Source: Erythrobacter sanguineus
Lineage (GTDB): Bacteria > Pseudomonadota > Alphaproteobacteria > Sphingomonadales > Sphingomonadaceae
Assembly: GCF_900143235.1 (NCBI RefSeq)
Contig: NZ_FRDF01000001.1
Span: 186,001-250,000, forward strand
Direction: 5' to 3'
Length of the DNA: 64,000 bases
Position 1 is the first letter of the stretch. Each line of letters starts with the position of its first letter. Below, piece by piece: positions 18,645-26,981 of the stretch. The notes beneath the pieces were generated by a model, which saw only the letters and a list, made by a program, of their open reading frames with translations, ran no database searches and was not told the DNA's origin. Made by a program: the position numbers and the translations under genes.

Positions 18645-18769
18645 CCCCTGAAGAGGAAACCGAATATCGCCGCCGCCGCAAGAGCCGCAACTGGGTTGTG
18701 GCCGGGGCGCTGCTGTTCTTCGTGATCTTGTTCTATGCCATCACCATCGTGCGGATCGGGGACGCCTGA
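18641..18769 (+). CDS. Small single-pass membrane protein of the oxidase operon (CoxF-like)
   Basis: A 42-residue ORF begins [17 protein letters not shown] and continues with one hydrophobic helix of about 22 residues ending before RIGDA. The start overlaps the ctaB stop (ATGA) and its stop overlaps the ctaG start (TGATG), so it is translationally wired into the operon. Tiny proteins of this kind (charged N-terminus, one helix) are found between ctaB and ctaG in many alphaproteobacteria and are sometimes called CoxF. Their role in oxidase assembly is not firmly defined. Confidence 0.8.
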   Translation: MTPEEETEYRRRRKSRNWVVAGALLFFVILFYAITIVRIGDA

Positions 18770-19374
18770 TGGCCACGGCTCCGCCCGTCATCCACGATGC
18801 CGATATAGCCCGCCGCAATCTGCGCGTCGGGTTGATGGCGTTTGCGGGCGCGGTCTTCATGCTTGGTCTGGGTTACGCCGCCGTGCCGCTTTACGAAATG
18901 TTCTGCCGCGTCACCGGTTTTGGCGGGACAACGCAGGTCGCCAGCGAGGGCGATGCGGCGCGTGCGGCGGCATTGGCGTCGGGCCAGCAGATCTCGATCC
19001 GGTTTGACGCTTCGACCGCAAGCGACATGCCGTGGACCTTCCGTCCGAGCGCGCCGACCGACACCATCACCATCGGCCAGCGCGATATCGCCACCTATGT
19101 CGCGCGCAACGAAAGCTCGCGTGCGATCACCGGAACGGCGACCTTCAATGTCGAGCCGGCACAGGCGGGCAAGTATTTCAACAAGATCCAGTGCTTCTGC
19201 TTCACCGAACAGACGCTTGCCCCCGGGCAGGAGGTCGTCATGCCGGTGCTCTATTATGTCGATCCGGCGATGCTGGAAGATGATAACATGAAGGGCGTTG
19301 AGCAGATCACGCTGAGCTACACTTTCCACCGCACGTCGGGGCCGGACATGGCCGCACCGGCGGGCATCAACTGA
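18769..19374 (+). CDS. ctaG: Cytochrome c oxidase assembly protein CtaG (Cox11 family)
   Basis: A 201-residue copper chaperone that delivers copper to the CuB site of subunit I. One membrane helix (about 19-41) is followed by a periplasmic domain with the copper motif QCFCFTEQ (Cys142, Cys144) and conserved Cys46 in YEMFCRVTGFGG. The start overlaps the preceding small ORF by one base. The domain composition and operon place match Cox11. Confidence 0.95.
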   Translation: MATAPPVIHDADIARRNLRVGLMAFAGAVFMLGLGYAAVPLYEMFCRVTGFGGTTQVASEGDAARAAALASGQQISIRFDASTASDMPWTFRPSAPTDTITIGQRDIATYVARNESSRAITGTATFNVEPAQAGKYFNKIQCFCFTEQTLAPGQEVVMPVLYYVDPAMLEDDNMKGVEQITLSYTFHRTSGPDMAAPAGIN

Positions 19375-19407
19375 CCATCCAAGCAACCCAGGGACGGGAA
19401 CGACCAC

Positions 19408-20280
19408 ATGGCTGGCACCGCAAACCACGATTACCATATTCTTGAACCCGATATCTGGCCGCTGGTCGGCTCGATTTCGGCGTTGACCTTCACCAGCGGC
19501 ATGGTGTTGAGCTGGCATCCCGACATCCTCGGCCCTATCGCCGGGGCAACGGTGCTGTGGGCAGGCCTTGCGGGCCTGATCGCGACCTTCTTCATGTGGT
19601 TCCGCAACATCGTGATCGAGGCCCAGCGCGGCGATCACACGCCGGTGGTGCAGCTGCACATGCGTTACGGCATGATCCTGTTCATCGCGTCCGAAGTGAT
19701 GTTCTTTGTCGGCTGGTTCTGGAGCTTCTTCGATTTCGCGCTGTTCCCGACCCCGCTGGTCTATGATGCAGCGGCGGATTCGACCACCAGCCTGTTTGGT
19801 GAAGCGGGCGCGATTGCCGCCTTCATCCCCAAAGGGATGGAAGTGCTCGACCCGTTTGCGCTGCCGCTGCTCAACACGCTGATCCTGCTGTGTTCGGGCA
19901 CCACCGTGACCTGGGCGCATCATTCACTGATCCATGGCGATCGCGTGGGCCTGAAGCAGGGCTTGTGGGCGACGATCGCGCTGGGCATCTTGTTCAGCTG
20001 CATCCAGGCCTATGAATATGCAGTCGCGCCGTTCGGCTTTGGCGGGAACACCTATTCTTCTGCCTTCTACATGGCGACCGGCTTTCACGGCTTCCACGTG
20101 GCGGTTGGCACGATCTTCCTCGGCGTGTGCCTGTACCGGGCCTATCTTGGCCACTTCACCCCGCGCCAGCACTTCGGTTTCGAGGCGGCGGCGTGGTATT
20201 GGCACTTTGTCGATGTGGTGTGGCTGTTCCTCTTCGTCGCTGTCTATGTCTGGGGCGGCTGGGGCGCTGAATTCCATTGA
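19408..20280 (+). CDS. ctaE: Cytochrome c oxidase subunit III
   Basis: A 290-residue membrane subunit with seven helices and family segments MRYGMILFIASEVMFFVGWFWSFF and ATGFHGFHVAVGT, and a C-terminal AAWYWHFVDVVWLFLF. It stabilises subunit I and helps proton uptake and lipid binding. A purine-rich GGGACGGGA precedes the ATG. Its stop overlaps the DUF983 start (TGATG). Confidence 0.96.
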   Translation: MAGTANHDYHILEPDIWPLVGSISALTFTSGMVLSWHPDILGPIAGATVLWAGLAGLIATFFMWFRNIVIEAQRGDHTPVVQLHMRYGMILFIASEVMFFVGWFWSFFDFALFPTPLVYDAAADSTTSLFGEAGAIAAFIPKGMEVLDPFALPLLNTLILLCSGTTVTWAHHSLIHGDRVGLKQGLWATIALGILFSCIQAYEYAVAPFGFGGNTYSSAFYMATGFHGFHVAVGTIFLGVCLYRAYLGHFTPRQHFGFEAAAWYWHFVDVVWLFLFVAVYVWGGWGAEFH

Positions 20281-20663
20281 TGAGTTCGGACCACGGTCCG
20301 AGTGAACAGAAGGGGCAGCCGGGTTTGGGAGTCTCTCTCCCCCGGGCTGCCCTTTCCGGTTTGTGCCCCCGCTGCGGGGCGAAAACGCTGTTCGCCGCGC
20401 CTGCCGCACTGGCGCATGAATGTGCCGCCTGCGGGCTTGATGTCCTGAGCCTTGAACGCGGTGGGCGGTTCGTGGGTGTTATCACGATGCTGCTGGCACT
20501 GGTGCTGATCCTCGCCGCGCTGGGCGTGGATGAATGGCTGCGCCCGCCGATCTGGGCCTCGTTGCTGTTCTGGGGGCCGGTGACGGTGGGCGCGGTGATC
20601 TTCGCCCTCAGGTTCTACAAGACCATGTGGGTCTATCACCAATATGAGGAATGCCAGAAATGA
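20280..20663 (+). CDS. DUF983 zinc-ribbon membrane protein
   Basis: A 127-residue protein with two CxxC pairs (CPRCG and CAACG), likely a zinc ribbon, followed by two membrane helices. DUF983 genes very often lie between the subunit III gene and SURF1 in alphaproteobacterial oxidase operons, as here, but their function is unknown. The start is ATG 20280, sharing one base with the ctaE stop. The stop overlaps the SURF1 start by four bases. Confidence 0.85.
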   Translation: MSSDHGPSEQKGQPGLGVSLPRAALSGLCPRCGAKTLFAAPAALAHECAACGLDVLSLERGGRFVGVITMLLALVLILAALGVDEWLRPPIWASLLFWGPVTVGAVIFALRFYKTMWVYHQYEECQK

Positions 20664-21229
20664 CCGCCCGTGTGCCGATTATCCCGACGATCATCGTGCT
20701 GGCGGCGGTGGCGACGATGATCGCGCTGGGCGTGTGGCAATTGGGGCGCAAGGCCGAGAAAGAGGCGCTGATTGCGCGCTATCAGGCGGCTTTGCAGGAA
20801 ACCGCCGAGGTTCCATGGCCTATGCCTGCCGATCATGATCGCGCCCTGTTTCGCCGCACGAGCGTCGATTGCGAGCAGGTGCGCGGCATTGACCCGATTT
20901 CAGGCAAATCTGCCAACGGGCGTTCGGGATGGGTGCATATTGCAAGATGCAGCCATGCTGGCGGCGGCGTGGCGGACGTGACGATTGGTTGGTCGCGCTC
21001 GCCCGAATCCCCACAATGGGCAGGAGGGCCGGTGACAGGTCGCATCGCGACCTATGGCGATGCCGTCCGCCTTATCGCTGAAACACCGCAAGCGGGCCTT
21101 GCGCCGCTCGCGCCGCCCGATCCCGGCGACCTGCCCAACAATCACCTCGCCTATGCCGGGCAGTGGTTCTTCTTCGCGCTGACCGCGCTGGTCATCTACG
21201 TGCTGGCAATCCGCAGGCGTCAACGCTAG
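20660..21229 (+). CDS. SURF1 family cytochrome oxidase biogenesis protein
   Basis: A 189-residue protein with the SURF1 topology. An N-terminal helix (IIPTIIVLAAVATMIALGVWQLGR) is followed by a periplasmic loop and a C-terminal helix (QWFFFALTALVIYVLAI). SURF1 binds haem A and helps insert it into subunit I. The start is ATG 20660, overlapping the DUF983 stop (ATGA); an ATG three codons earlier is possible. It is somewhat shorter than many SURF1 proteins (about 220-250). Confidence 0.88.
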   Translation: MTARVPIIPTIIVLAAVATMIALGVWQLGRKAEKEALIARYQAALQETAEVPWPMPADHDRALFRRTSVDCEQVRGIDPISGKSANGRSGWVHIARCSHAGGGVADVTIGWSRSPESPQWAGGPVTGRIATYGDAVRLIAETPQAGLAPLAPPDPGDLPNNHLAYAGQWFFFALTALVIYVLAIRRRQR

Positions 21230-21241
21230 GCCGCTTCGCAT

Positions 21242-22660
21242 ATGCAATATGTCTCAACACGCGGCAGCGCACCGGCGCTCGATTTCGAAGGGGTGACGCT
21301 GGCAGGCCTCGCCAGCGACGGCGGCCTCTACCTGCCGTCCGAATGGCCGCGCTTCAGCGAGGCCGAGATCCGGGCGATGCGCGGTCTGCCCTATTGGCAG
21401 GTTGCGGTCACCGTGATGCGGCCCTTCATTGGCGATAGCCTGACGGAGGCGGAGCTGACGGTGATCTGCCAGGATGTCTATGCCGGGCAGTTTCATCATG
21501 CGGCGGTCGCGCCCTTGGTGCAGCTCGATCAGCAGCACTGGCTGCTGGAACTGTTCCACGGCCCCACGCTGGCGTTCAAGGATGTGGCGCTCCAGCTGCT
21601 TGGCCGCCTGTTCGAAACCTTCCTCGAACGCCGCGATCAGCGCCTGACAATCGTCGGCGCGACCAGCGGTGATACAGGCTCTGCCGCGATCCATGCGGTG
21701 GCGGGGCGCAAGCGCTCCGAAATTTTCATGCTCCACCCCAAAGGCCGGGTGAGCGATGTGCAGCGCCGCCAGATGACGACGGTGCGCGCGCCCAATGTCC
21801 ACAACCTTGCGATCGATGGCAGCTTTGATGACGCGCAGGCGCATGTGAAGCGGATGTTCAATGATGGCGATGTTACCACCACGCTGAACCTTGGCGCGGT
21901 CAATTCGATCAACTGGGCGCGGCTGATGGCGCAGGTGGTCTATTACTTCACCAGCGCGCTGCAACTGGGCGCGCCGGATCGCGCAGTCGCCTATTCGGTG
22001 CCGACCGGCAATTTCGGCGATGTCTTCGCAGGCTACGTCGCTGCCCGCATGGGCCTGCCGATCGAACGCCTGATCGTGGCCACCAATGTCAACGATATCC
22101 TCCACCGTGCGCTGTCGAGCGGCGATTATTCGGCAGCCGGGGTGACGCCCACGATCACGCCGTCGATGGACATTCAGGTCTCCTCCAATTTCGAACGCCT
22201 GCTGTTCGATCTGGGCGGGCGCGACGGGGCGGCGATGGCGGCGCAGATGCGCGGGTTTGAAGCGAGCAAGGCGATGCAGCTCACCAACGCGCAGGCGCAA
22301 GGGGCAGCGGCGCTGTTTTCAAGCTGTCCGGTCGATCAGATCGAAACCGCCCGCGCAGTGCAGCAGGCCTATCAGGGCGCCCAGCAGATCATCGATCCGC
22401 ACACCGCGGTCGGGCTGGGCGCGGCCCATGCGCTGGCAGCGGCGGGCGCGATTGATCCGGCCGTGCCCATCGTTACCCTCGCCACCGCGCACCCGGCCAA
22501 GTTCCCCGATGCGGTTGAACGCGCCATCGGCGTGCGGCCTTCCCTGCCATCACGGGTCGGCGACCTGTTCGGGCGCGAGGAAAGCTATGTCGAGCTGGCT
22601 GGCGATTACGCCACCGCCCGCGATTATGTGCTGGAGTACGCAGCAGGCTCGAAAGCGTAA
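21242..22660 (+). CDS. thrC: Threonine synthase
   Basis: A 472-residue PLP enzyme that converts O-phosphohomoserine to threonine. The N-terminal MQYVSTRG and the PLP-binding lysine in HGPTLAFKDVALQLLG (Lys113) are diagnostic, as is GATSGDTGSAAIHA. The length matches the proteobacterial ThrC class. It follows SURF1 by 12 bases and its stop shares a base with the next gene, so it may be cotranscribed with the oxidase genes. Confidence 0.96.
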   Translation: MQYVSTRGSAPALDFEGVTLAGLASDGGLYLPSEWPRFSEAEIRAMRGLPYWQVAVTVMRPFIGDSLTEAELTVICQDVYAGQFHHAAVAPLVQLDQQHWLLELFHGPTLAFKDVALQLLGRLFETFLERRDQRLTIVGATSGDTGSAAIHAVAGRKRSEIFMLHPKGRVSDVQRRQMTTVRAPNVHNLAIDGSFDDAQAHVKRMFNDGDVTTTLNLGAVNSINWARLMAQVVYYFTSALQLGAPDRAVAYSVPTGNFGDVFAGYVAARMGLPIERLIVATNVNDILHRALSSGDYSAAGVTPTITPSMDIQVSSNFERLLFDLGGRDGAAMAAQMRGFEASKAMQLTNAQAQGAAALFSSCPVDQIETARAVQQAYQGAQQIIDPHTAVGLGAAHALAAAGAIDPAVPIVTLATAHPAKFPDAVERAIGVRPSLPSRVGDLFGREESYVELAGDYATARDYVLEYAAGSKA

Positions 22661-23562
22661 TGGCGAGCCTTATCCAGCAGCCGCTGGTGATGGAATGCAC
22701 CGGGTGGGACAGCTACCGCCTGCTCGACAGCGGGGCGGGGCGCAAATGGGAGGCGTTTGGCCCCCACGCCTTCATCCGCCCCGAACCGCAGGCGATGTGG
22801 CAACCCCGGCACGCAGATTGGCCCGCGGCGGGTGAATTCATTCCCGGATCGGACGAAGATGGCGGCGGGCGTTGGCAGTTTTCGGGGCATTTCATCGAAA
22901 ACCTGCCCGGAGAGGGTTGGGAACTGGCGTGGGACGATGTGCGCTTCACCGCCCGCCCCACACCCTTCCGCCACCTGCAATTCTTCCCCGACATGGCCCC
23001 GGTGTGGGACTGGATGCGAGGGCAGCTTGGCGACATGACCGAGGCTGAGACGCTCAACCTGTTCGGTTATACCGGCCTCGGCAGCCTCGCGCTGTCGCGC
23101 CATGGCAAGGTCGCCCATGTCGATGCGTCAAAGAAATCCGTTGCGCAGGCGCGCGAGAATGCGGCTCTCTCCGGCATGACCGACCGCCCGATCCGCTGGC
23201 TGGTGGATGACGCAGGCAAATTCACCGCGCGCGAAGTGCGGCGCGGGCGGCGCTATGACGGGATCATCCTTGATCCGCCCAAGTTCGGGCGCGGGCCGGA
23301 TGGCGAGGTGTGGCGGCTGGAAGAACATCTGCCCGGCCTTGTCGCGGATTGCGCCAGACTGCTCGATAGCGACAGCCGGTTCCTGTTCCTCACCGTCTAT
23401 GCCGTGCGGATGAGCAGCCTTGCGATTGCCGGGCTGCTGCAAGAGGCGCTGGCGCACCTGCCCGGCGAGATCGAGCATGGCGACCTTGCCGTGCGCGAGG
23501 AGGGCGAGGGTGGACGCCTGCTGCCCACCGCGATTTTCGCGCGCTGGTCGAATCCGCGCTAA
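22660..23562 (+). CDS. Class I SAM-dependent methyltransferase, RlmI/RlmK-like
   Basis: A 300-residue protein. The methyltransferase core has NLFGYTGLGSLAL (SAM motif I), VDASKKSVAQARENAALSG (motif II) and the catalytic ILDPPKFGRG loop. These match the 23S rRNA methyltransferase-like family related to RlmI and RlmK. The N-terminal 80 residues are not a clear PUA domain. The start overlaps the thrC stop (TAATG). It probably methylates rRNA, but the site is not known. Confidence 0.83.
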   Translation: MASLIQQPLVMECTGWDSYRLLDSGAGRKWEAFGPHAFIRPEPQAMWQPRHADWPAAGEFIPGSDEDGGGRWQFSGHFIENLPGEGWELAWDDVRFTARPTPFRHLQFFPDMAPVWDWMRGQLGDMTEAETLNLFGYTGLGSLALSRHGKVAHVDASKKSVAQARENAALSGMTDRPIRWLVDDAGKFTAREVRRGRRYDGIILDPPKFGRGPDGEVWRLEEHLPGLVADCARLLDSDSRFLFLTVYAVRMSSLAIAGLLQEALAHLPGEIEHGDLAVREEGEGGRLLPTAIFARWSNPR

Positions 23563-23573
23563 GGGCCGCCGGC

Positions 23574-23972
23574 ATGACCTCCCGCACCGATTCGCTCACC
23601 CTCGAAGTCAATGATCTCGTCGTCGATGTCCTCACTGGCATCTATTCCGAGGAGACGGGCAAGCCGCAGCCGCTGCGCATCTCGATCGCTGCGCGTTACG
23701 AAGTCGCGGATCGCTATGATCCCGACACGCCGCTAGATGCGTCCAAGAACTACATGGACCTCAAATTCGCTGCCAGCGGGGGGCTGCCCGCGGGCGTGCA
23801 TTTCAAGCTGATCGAGGCGGTGGCCGATCACATCTGCGAAACCCTGTTCGTGCAGGATGCCAGGGTTCAGGCGGTGACGGTCAAGATAGTCAAGCTCGCG
23901 ATTGCCGAGGCGGATGAGCAGATCGGCATTACTCTCCACCGCGAACGTCCGGCCAATCACGGGGCGGACTGA
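23574..23972 (+). CDS. folB: Dihydroneopterin aldolase family protein
   Basis: A 132-residue tunnelling-fold protein with a VLTGIYSEETGKPQPLRISI segment and a later FKLIEAVADHICETLF helix, as in FolB, which cleaves dihydroneopterin in folate synthesis. It is shifted from the standard E. coli motif (GIYPWE), so an epimerase-like relative is possible. It sits before a small ORF and the molybdopterin genes, which also use pterin chemistry. Confidence 0.8.
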   Translation: MTSRTDSLTLEVNDLVVDVLTGIYSEETGKPQPLRISIAARYEVADRYDPDTPLDASKNYMDLKFAASGGLPAGVHFKLIEAVADHICETLFVQDARVQAVTVKIVKLAIAEADEQIGITLHRERPANHGAD

Positions 23973-24289
23973 TGCAGCGGCGGCTTGAAGCGGCGCATCT
24001 GCCCGACAGCCCGCTCGACGCGGCCACCGCCTTCATGGCCTTCCATCTCGAAGCCGCCCGCGCCCTGCTTGACCAGTCCGAGGTGAGCGCGCTGGCGATC
24101 ATCCTGCCATCCGCCGCGCATGATCACGATGACTGGCGCCGCACGCTGGCCCGCGACCTTGCGCGCGAGGCAGCGCCCAAGCGGGTCAATATCGTCGCTG
24201 GCCCGCCCGGGGCCGCGCGCGATGAAACTTTACGCTTTTTGTCAGATGCGCCGGGGGTGACAGGGCAGTATTGCCCGTGCCATGACTGA
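23972..24289 (+). CDS. Small uncharacterised protein between folB and moaA
   Basis: A 105-residue protein overlapping the folB stop by one base and the moaA start by eight bases. A central ALAIILPSAAHDHDDWRRTLARDL stretch and KRVNIVAGPP look like a strand-helix-strand unit of a Rossmann-like fold, but no full cofactor motif is present. The protein ends in a CPCHD tail. I do not recognise a characterised family. Its fixed place in this pterin gene run suggests a linked role. Confidence 0.65.
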   Translation: MQRRLEAAHLPDSPLDAATAFMAFHLEAARALLDQSEVSALAIILPSAAHDHDDWRRTLARDLAREAAPKRVNIVAGPPGAARDETLRFLSDAPGVTGQYCPCHD

Positions 24290-25349
24290 CAACGTGCCGA
24301 CCATCGCTCCCCGACAGCCCGACCTGATCCTGCTGCGCGGGCCGGACGAGGCCCTTCCGCCGCTGGTGGACGCGTTCCAGCGCAGGATCACCTATCTGCG
24401 CCTGTCGGTGACCGACCGCTGTGACCTGCGCTGCTCCTATTGCATGCCCGAGCGCATGACCTTCCTGCCCAAGAAGGAAGTCCTGACGCTGGAGGAATTA
24501 TACGAACTCGCGACCGGCTTCATCGCGCGCGGGGTGACCAAGATCCGCATCACCGGGGGCGAGCCGCTGGTGCGGCGCGACATTATCGACCTGTTCACCG
24601 CGCTGGGCCGCCGCATTGGCCACGATCTTGATGAACTGACGCTCACGACCAACGGCACACAACTGGCGACCCATGCCGAGGCGCTGGCGAAAGCAGGCGT
24701 GAAGCGGGTCAATGTCTCGCTCGACACGCTCGACGCTGCGAAATTTGCCGAACTGACCCGGCGCGATGCGCTGCCGCAGGTACTTGAAGGGATCGCCGCG
24801 GCCAAGGCGGCGGGATTGAAGGTGAAACTGAACGCGGTTGCGCTGAAGGGCGTCAACGAAGGCGAACTGCCCGATCTGATCGGCTGGGCGCATGGGCAAG
24901 GCCACGATGTCACCCTGATCGAGGTCATGCCGCTGGGCGATGTCGAGGAGGAACGGCTCGACCAGTATCTCCCGCTCAATGATGTCAGGCAATCTCTGGA
25001 AAGCCGCTGGACGCTCAAGGACATTGCCTTTTCGACCGGCGGCCCGGCGCGCTATGTCGAGGTGGTGGAGACCGGCGGCAGGCTGGGTCTGATCACCCCG
25101 CACACCAATAATTTCTGCGCCGGCTGCAACCGTTTGCGGGTGACCGCGACTGGCCAGCTCTACCCCTGCCTTGGCGGGGGAGAGCGGGTCGATCTGCGCG
25201 CAGCGCTGCGTTCCGACAATCCCGAGGCAAACCTCGAAACTGCGCTGAACGAGGCGCTGCGGATCAAGCCTGAAAAGCACCATTTCCGCATGGATGCGCG
25301 CGGCGCCGATCCGGCGGTCACGCGGCATATGTCGATGACGGGGGGATAA
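24282..25349 (+). CDS. moaA: GTP 3',8-cyclase (molybdenum cofactor biosynthesis protein A)
   Basis: A 355-residue radical SAM enzyme that rearranges GTP to 3',8-cyclo-7,8-dihydro-GTP, the first step of molybdopterin synthesis. The N-terminal cluster motif is CDLRCSYC (Cys47, Cys51, Cys54) and the C-terminal cluster FCAGCNRLRVTATGQLYPC. The typical GG C-terminus is present (MSMTGG). The first 30 residues are a lineage-specific extension. It is followed after one base by moaD. Confidence 0.96.
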   Translation: MTDNVPTIAPRQPDLILLRGPDEALPPLVDAFQRRITYLRLSVTDRCDLRCSYCMPERMTFLPKKEVLTLEELYELATGFIARGVTKIRITGGEPLVRRDIIDLFTALGRRIGHDLDELTLTTNGTQLATHAEALAKAGVKRVNVSLDTLDAAKFAELTRRDALPQVLEGIAAAKAAGLKVKLNAVALKGVNEGELPDLIGWAHGQGHDVTLIEVMPLGDVEEERLDQYLPLNDVRQSLESRWTLKDIAFSTGGPARYVEVVETGGRLGLITPHTNNFCAGCNRLRVTATGQLYPCLGGGERVDLRAALRSDNPEANLETALNEALRIKPEKHHFRMDARGADPAVTRHMSMTGG

Positions 25350-25350
25350 G

Positions 25351-25602
25351 GTGATCACCGTCGTCCTGCTCGGCAAGCTGGCCGATCTCGGCGGTGCGCC
25401 GACGCTTTGGGTCGAATTGACCGGCTCCGGCCCGCTCGACTGGGCGGGGCTGAAGGCTGCGCTGCCTGAAGCCCTTGCCGCCGAGGCCGAAGACCCGCGC
25501 ATCCGGGTGGCGGTCAACGGCGCGCTGGTTGCCGACAAGATCGCATTGCAGGCAGGCGACGGCGATGAAATCGCGCTGCTGCCGCCCGTTTCAGGTGGCT
25601 GA
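25351..25602 (+). CDS. moaD: Molybdopterin synthase sulfur carrier subunit, GTG start
   Basis: An 83-residue ubiquitin-like protein ending in the required Gly-Gly (LLPPVSGG), where the thiocarboxylate forms. Initiation is at GTG 25351, right after the moaA stop and behind its GGGGGATAAG tail, which can serve as ribosome-binding site. The stop overlaps the moaE start by one base. Confidence 0.92.
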   Translation: MITVVLLGKLADLGGAPTLWVELTGSGPLDWAGLKAALPEALAAEAEDPRIRVAVNGALVADKIALQAGDGDEIALLPPVSGG

Positions 25603-26063
25603 TGCGCGATATCCGCCTGCTTGACGCGATGTTCACCCCCAGCGCGCTGATCGACCCGTTCACGCAGGCCAATCCGGGGCTGGGGGGCGTGTGCACTTTC
25701 GTGGGCGAGGTGCGGTCGGATAGTGGCGTCGAAGCGCTTGAACTGACCCATTACGAACCCCTGACCTTGCCGGGCATGCATGATCTGGCCGACCGCGTGT
25801 TTGGCCGTTTCGATCTGATGGGCTTGCTGATGGTGCACCGTGTCGGCCTGATGGTGCCGGGCGAACCGATCGTCTGCGTCTCGGCCGCCGCACGCCACCG
25901 CCGCGACGCGATCGATGCGGTCGATTTCTGCATGGATCACCTGAAAAGCGCCGCGTGGTTCTGGAAGCGCGAAAAGCGCGCCGGCCCCGAGGGGAGCGCG
26001 TGGCACTGGATCGAGCCACGCGGGCAGGATCACCACGATCTTGCGCGTTGGGAGGCGATGTGA
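25602..26063 (+). CDS. moaE: Molybdopterin synthase catalytic subunit
   Basis: A 153-residue MoaE with GGVCTFVGEVRS near the N-terminus, LTHYEPLTLPGM in the middle and DHLKSAAWFWKRE carrying the catalytic lysines near the C-terminus. With MoaD it inserts the dithiolene sulfurs into precursor Z. It ends the moa group and is followed by a terminator-like hairpin. Confidence 0.95.
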   Translation: MRDIRLLDAMFTPSALIDPFTQANPGLGGVCTFVGEVRSDSGVEALELTHYEPLTLPGMHDLADRVFGRFDLMGLLMVHRVGLMVPGEPIVCVSAAARHRRDAIDAVDFCMDHLKSAAWFWKREKRAGPEGSAWHWIEPRGQDHHDLARWEAM

Positions 26064-26096
26064 TCGGCATCAAGGCACAGGCACGCTGCCAGAGAT

Positions 26097-26136
26097 AATC
26101 CCCGATCCGGCACAAGATCGAGCAGGCGGGGATTTT
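26097..26136 (+). terminator. Terminator-like hairpin after moaE
   Basis: AATCCCCG at 26097-26104 pairs with CGGGGATT at 26127-26134, and the stem runs into TTTT at 26133-26136. It lies about 35 bases after the moaE stop on the plus strand. The loop is long (22 bases), so strength is moderate. Confidence 0.55.
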
Positions 26137-26291
26137 CGATATGAGGTATCCTGCACGACCTGATTGCCAGCGGTGACGCGCGGATTGTCGATAAGCCTGC
26201 TGCTGCGCTGCTATCGCCTGACACCGCAGCGCGCCTTCACGCTCCCCTTGGGACGGAGGCACCCTCTCCTGCGGGGCGCCGCCGCGAGGCT

Positions 26292-26981
26292 CTACCGCCC
26301 CGAAATGTCCTGCAGCAATTCGGCATTGCGGATGATGATCCCGCGCTTGCCTTCGCGCTGGATCGCGCCGGTGTCTTCCAATTCGCCCAGCTTGCGGCTG
26401 ACGGTCTCGATCGTGAGGCCGAGCATGTTGGCAATCTCGCCGCGGGTCAGCGGCAGATCGAACCGCTGGGCGAGGTGGCACGAACTGTCACTGGCGGCGG
26501 CGGCGAAATCGTGCAGCAGCGCTGCCAGCCGCGCCTCGGCGCTGGCATGGCCGGTGAGTTCGAGCAGCGTGCGCGTTGCCAGCAGATCGGCCTGGCTGCG
26601 GCGCAGCAAAGCGCGGGCGAGCGCGGGATAATCCTCGATCGCGCGTTCGATATCACGCCTGGCGAAGGTGCAAAGCCGGCTTTCGGTCAGCGCCACGACA
26701 TCGTGATGCGCGAAAGGCGCGAACAATTCACCGATGAAGCCCGCGGGGTGGACCAGCGCGAGGATCTGTTCGTTGCCGTCGGCATCGACTGCCGAAACCT
26801 TGAGCGCACCGGTCAGCAGCGTCGCGCAGGCGGCGTCTTCATCTCCGGCCGCGAACAGCATCTCGCCGCGCTTGAGCACCCGCGTGCGCCCGGCGGCGGC
26901 CATGGCGTCGCGTTCATCGGTTGTGAGCACGGCGCAGGCCGCGGTTTCGTTCACTGGGCAGGTGCTGCAGGCCAGATTCAT
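26292..26981 (-). CDS. Crp/Fnr family regulator with Fe-S cysteines (FnrL-like)
   Basis: A 229-residue transcription factor with an N-terminal cysteine set Cys5-x2-Cys8-x7-Cys16 and a further Cys104 in the cyclic-nucleotide-like domain, the spacing of alphaproteobacterial FNR/FnrL oxygen sensors that hold a [4Fe-4S] cluster. The C-terminal helix-turn-helix is RGEIANMLGLTIETVSRKL, with the ETxSR recognition helix of the FNR class. The start is ATG 26981, overlapping the upstream lipoprotein stop by four bases (ATGA); an upstream in-frame GTG at 26999 is less likely. It probably controls genes for low-oxygen life. No TTGAT-N4-ATCAA site was noticed in the window. Confidence 0.88.
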   Translation of the reverse strand: MNLACSTCPVNETAACAVLTTDERDAMAAAGRTRVLKRGEMLFAAGDEDAACATLLTGALKVSAVDADGNEQILALVHPAGFIGELFAPFAHHDVVALTESRLCTFARRDIERAIEDYPALARALLRRSQADLLATRTLLELTGHASAEARLAALLHDFAAAASDSSCHLAQRFDLPLTRGEIANMLGLTIETVSRKLGELEDTGAIQREGKRGIIIRNAELLQDISGR

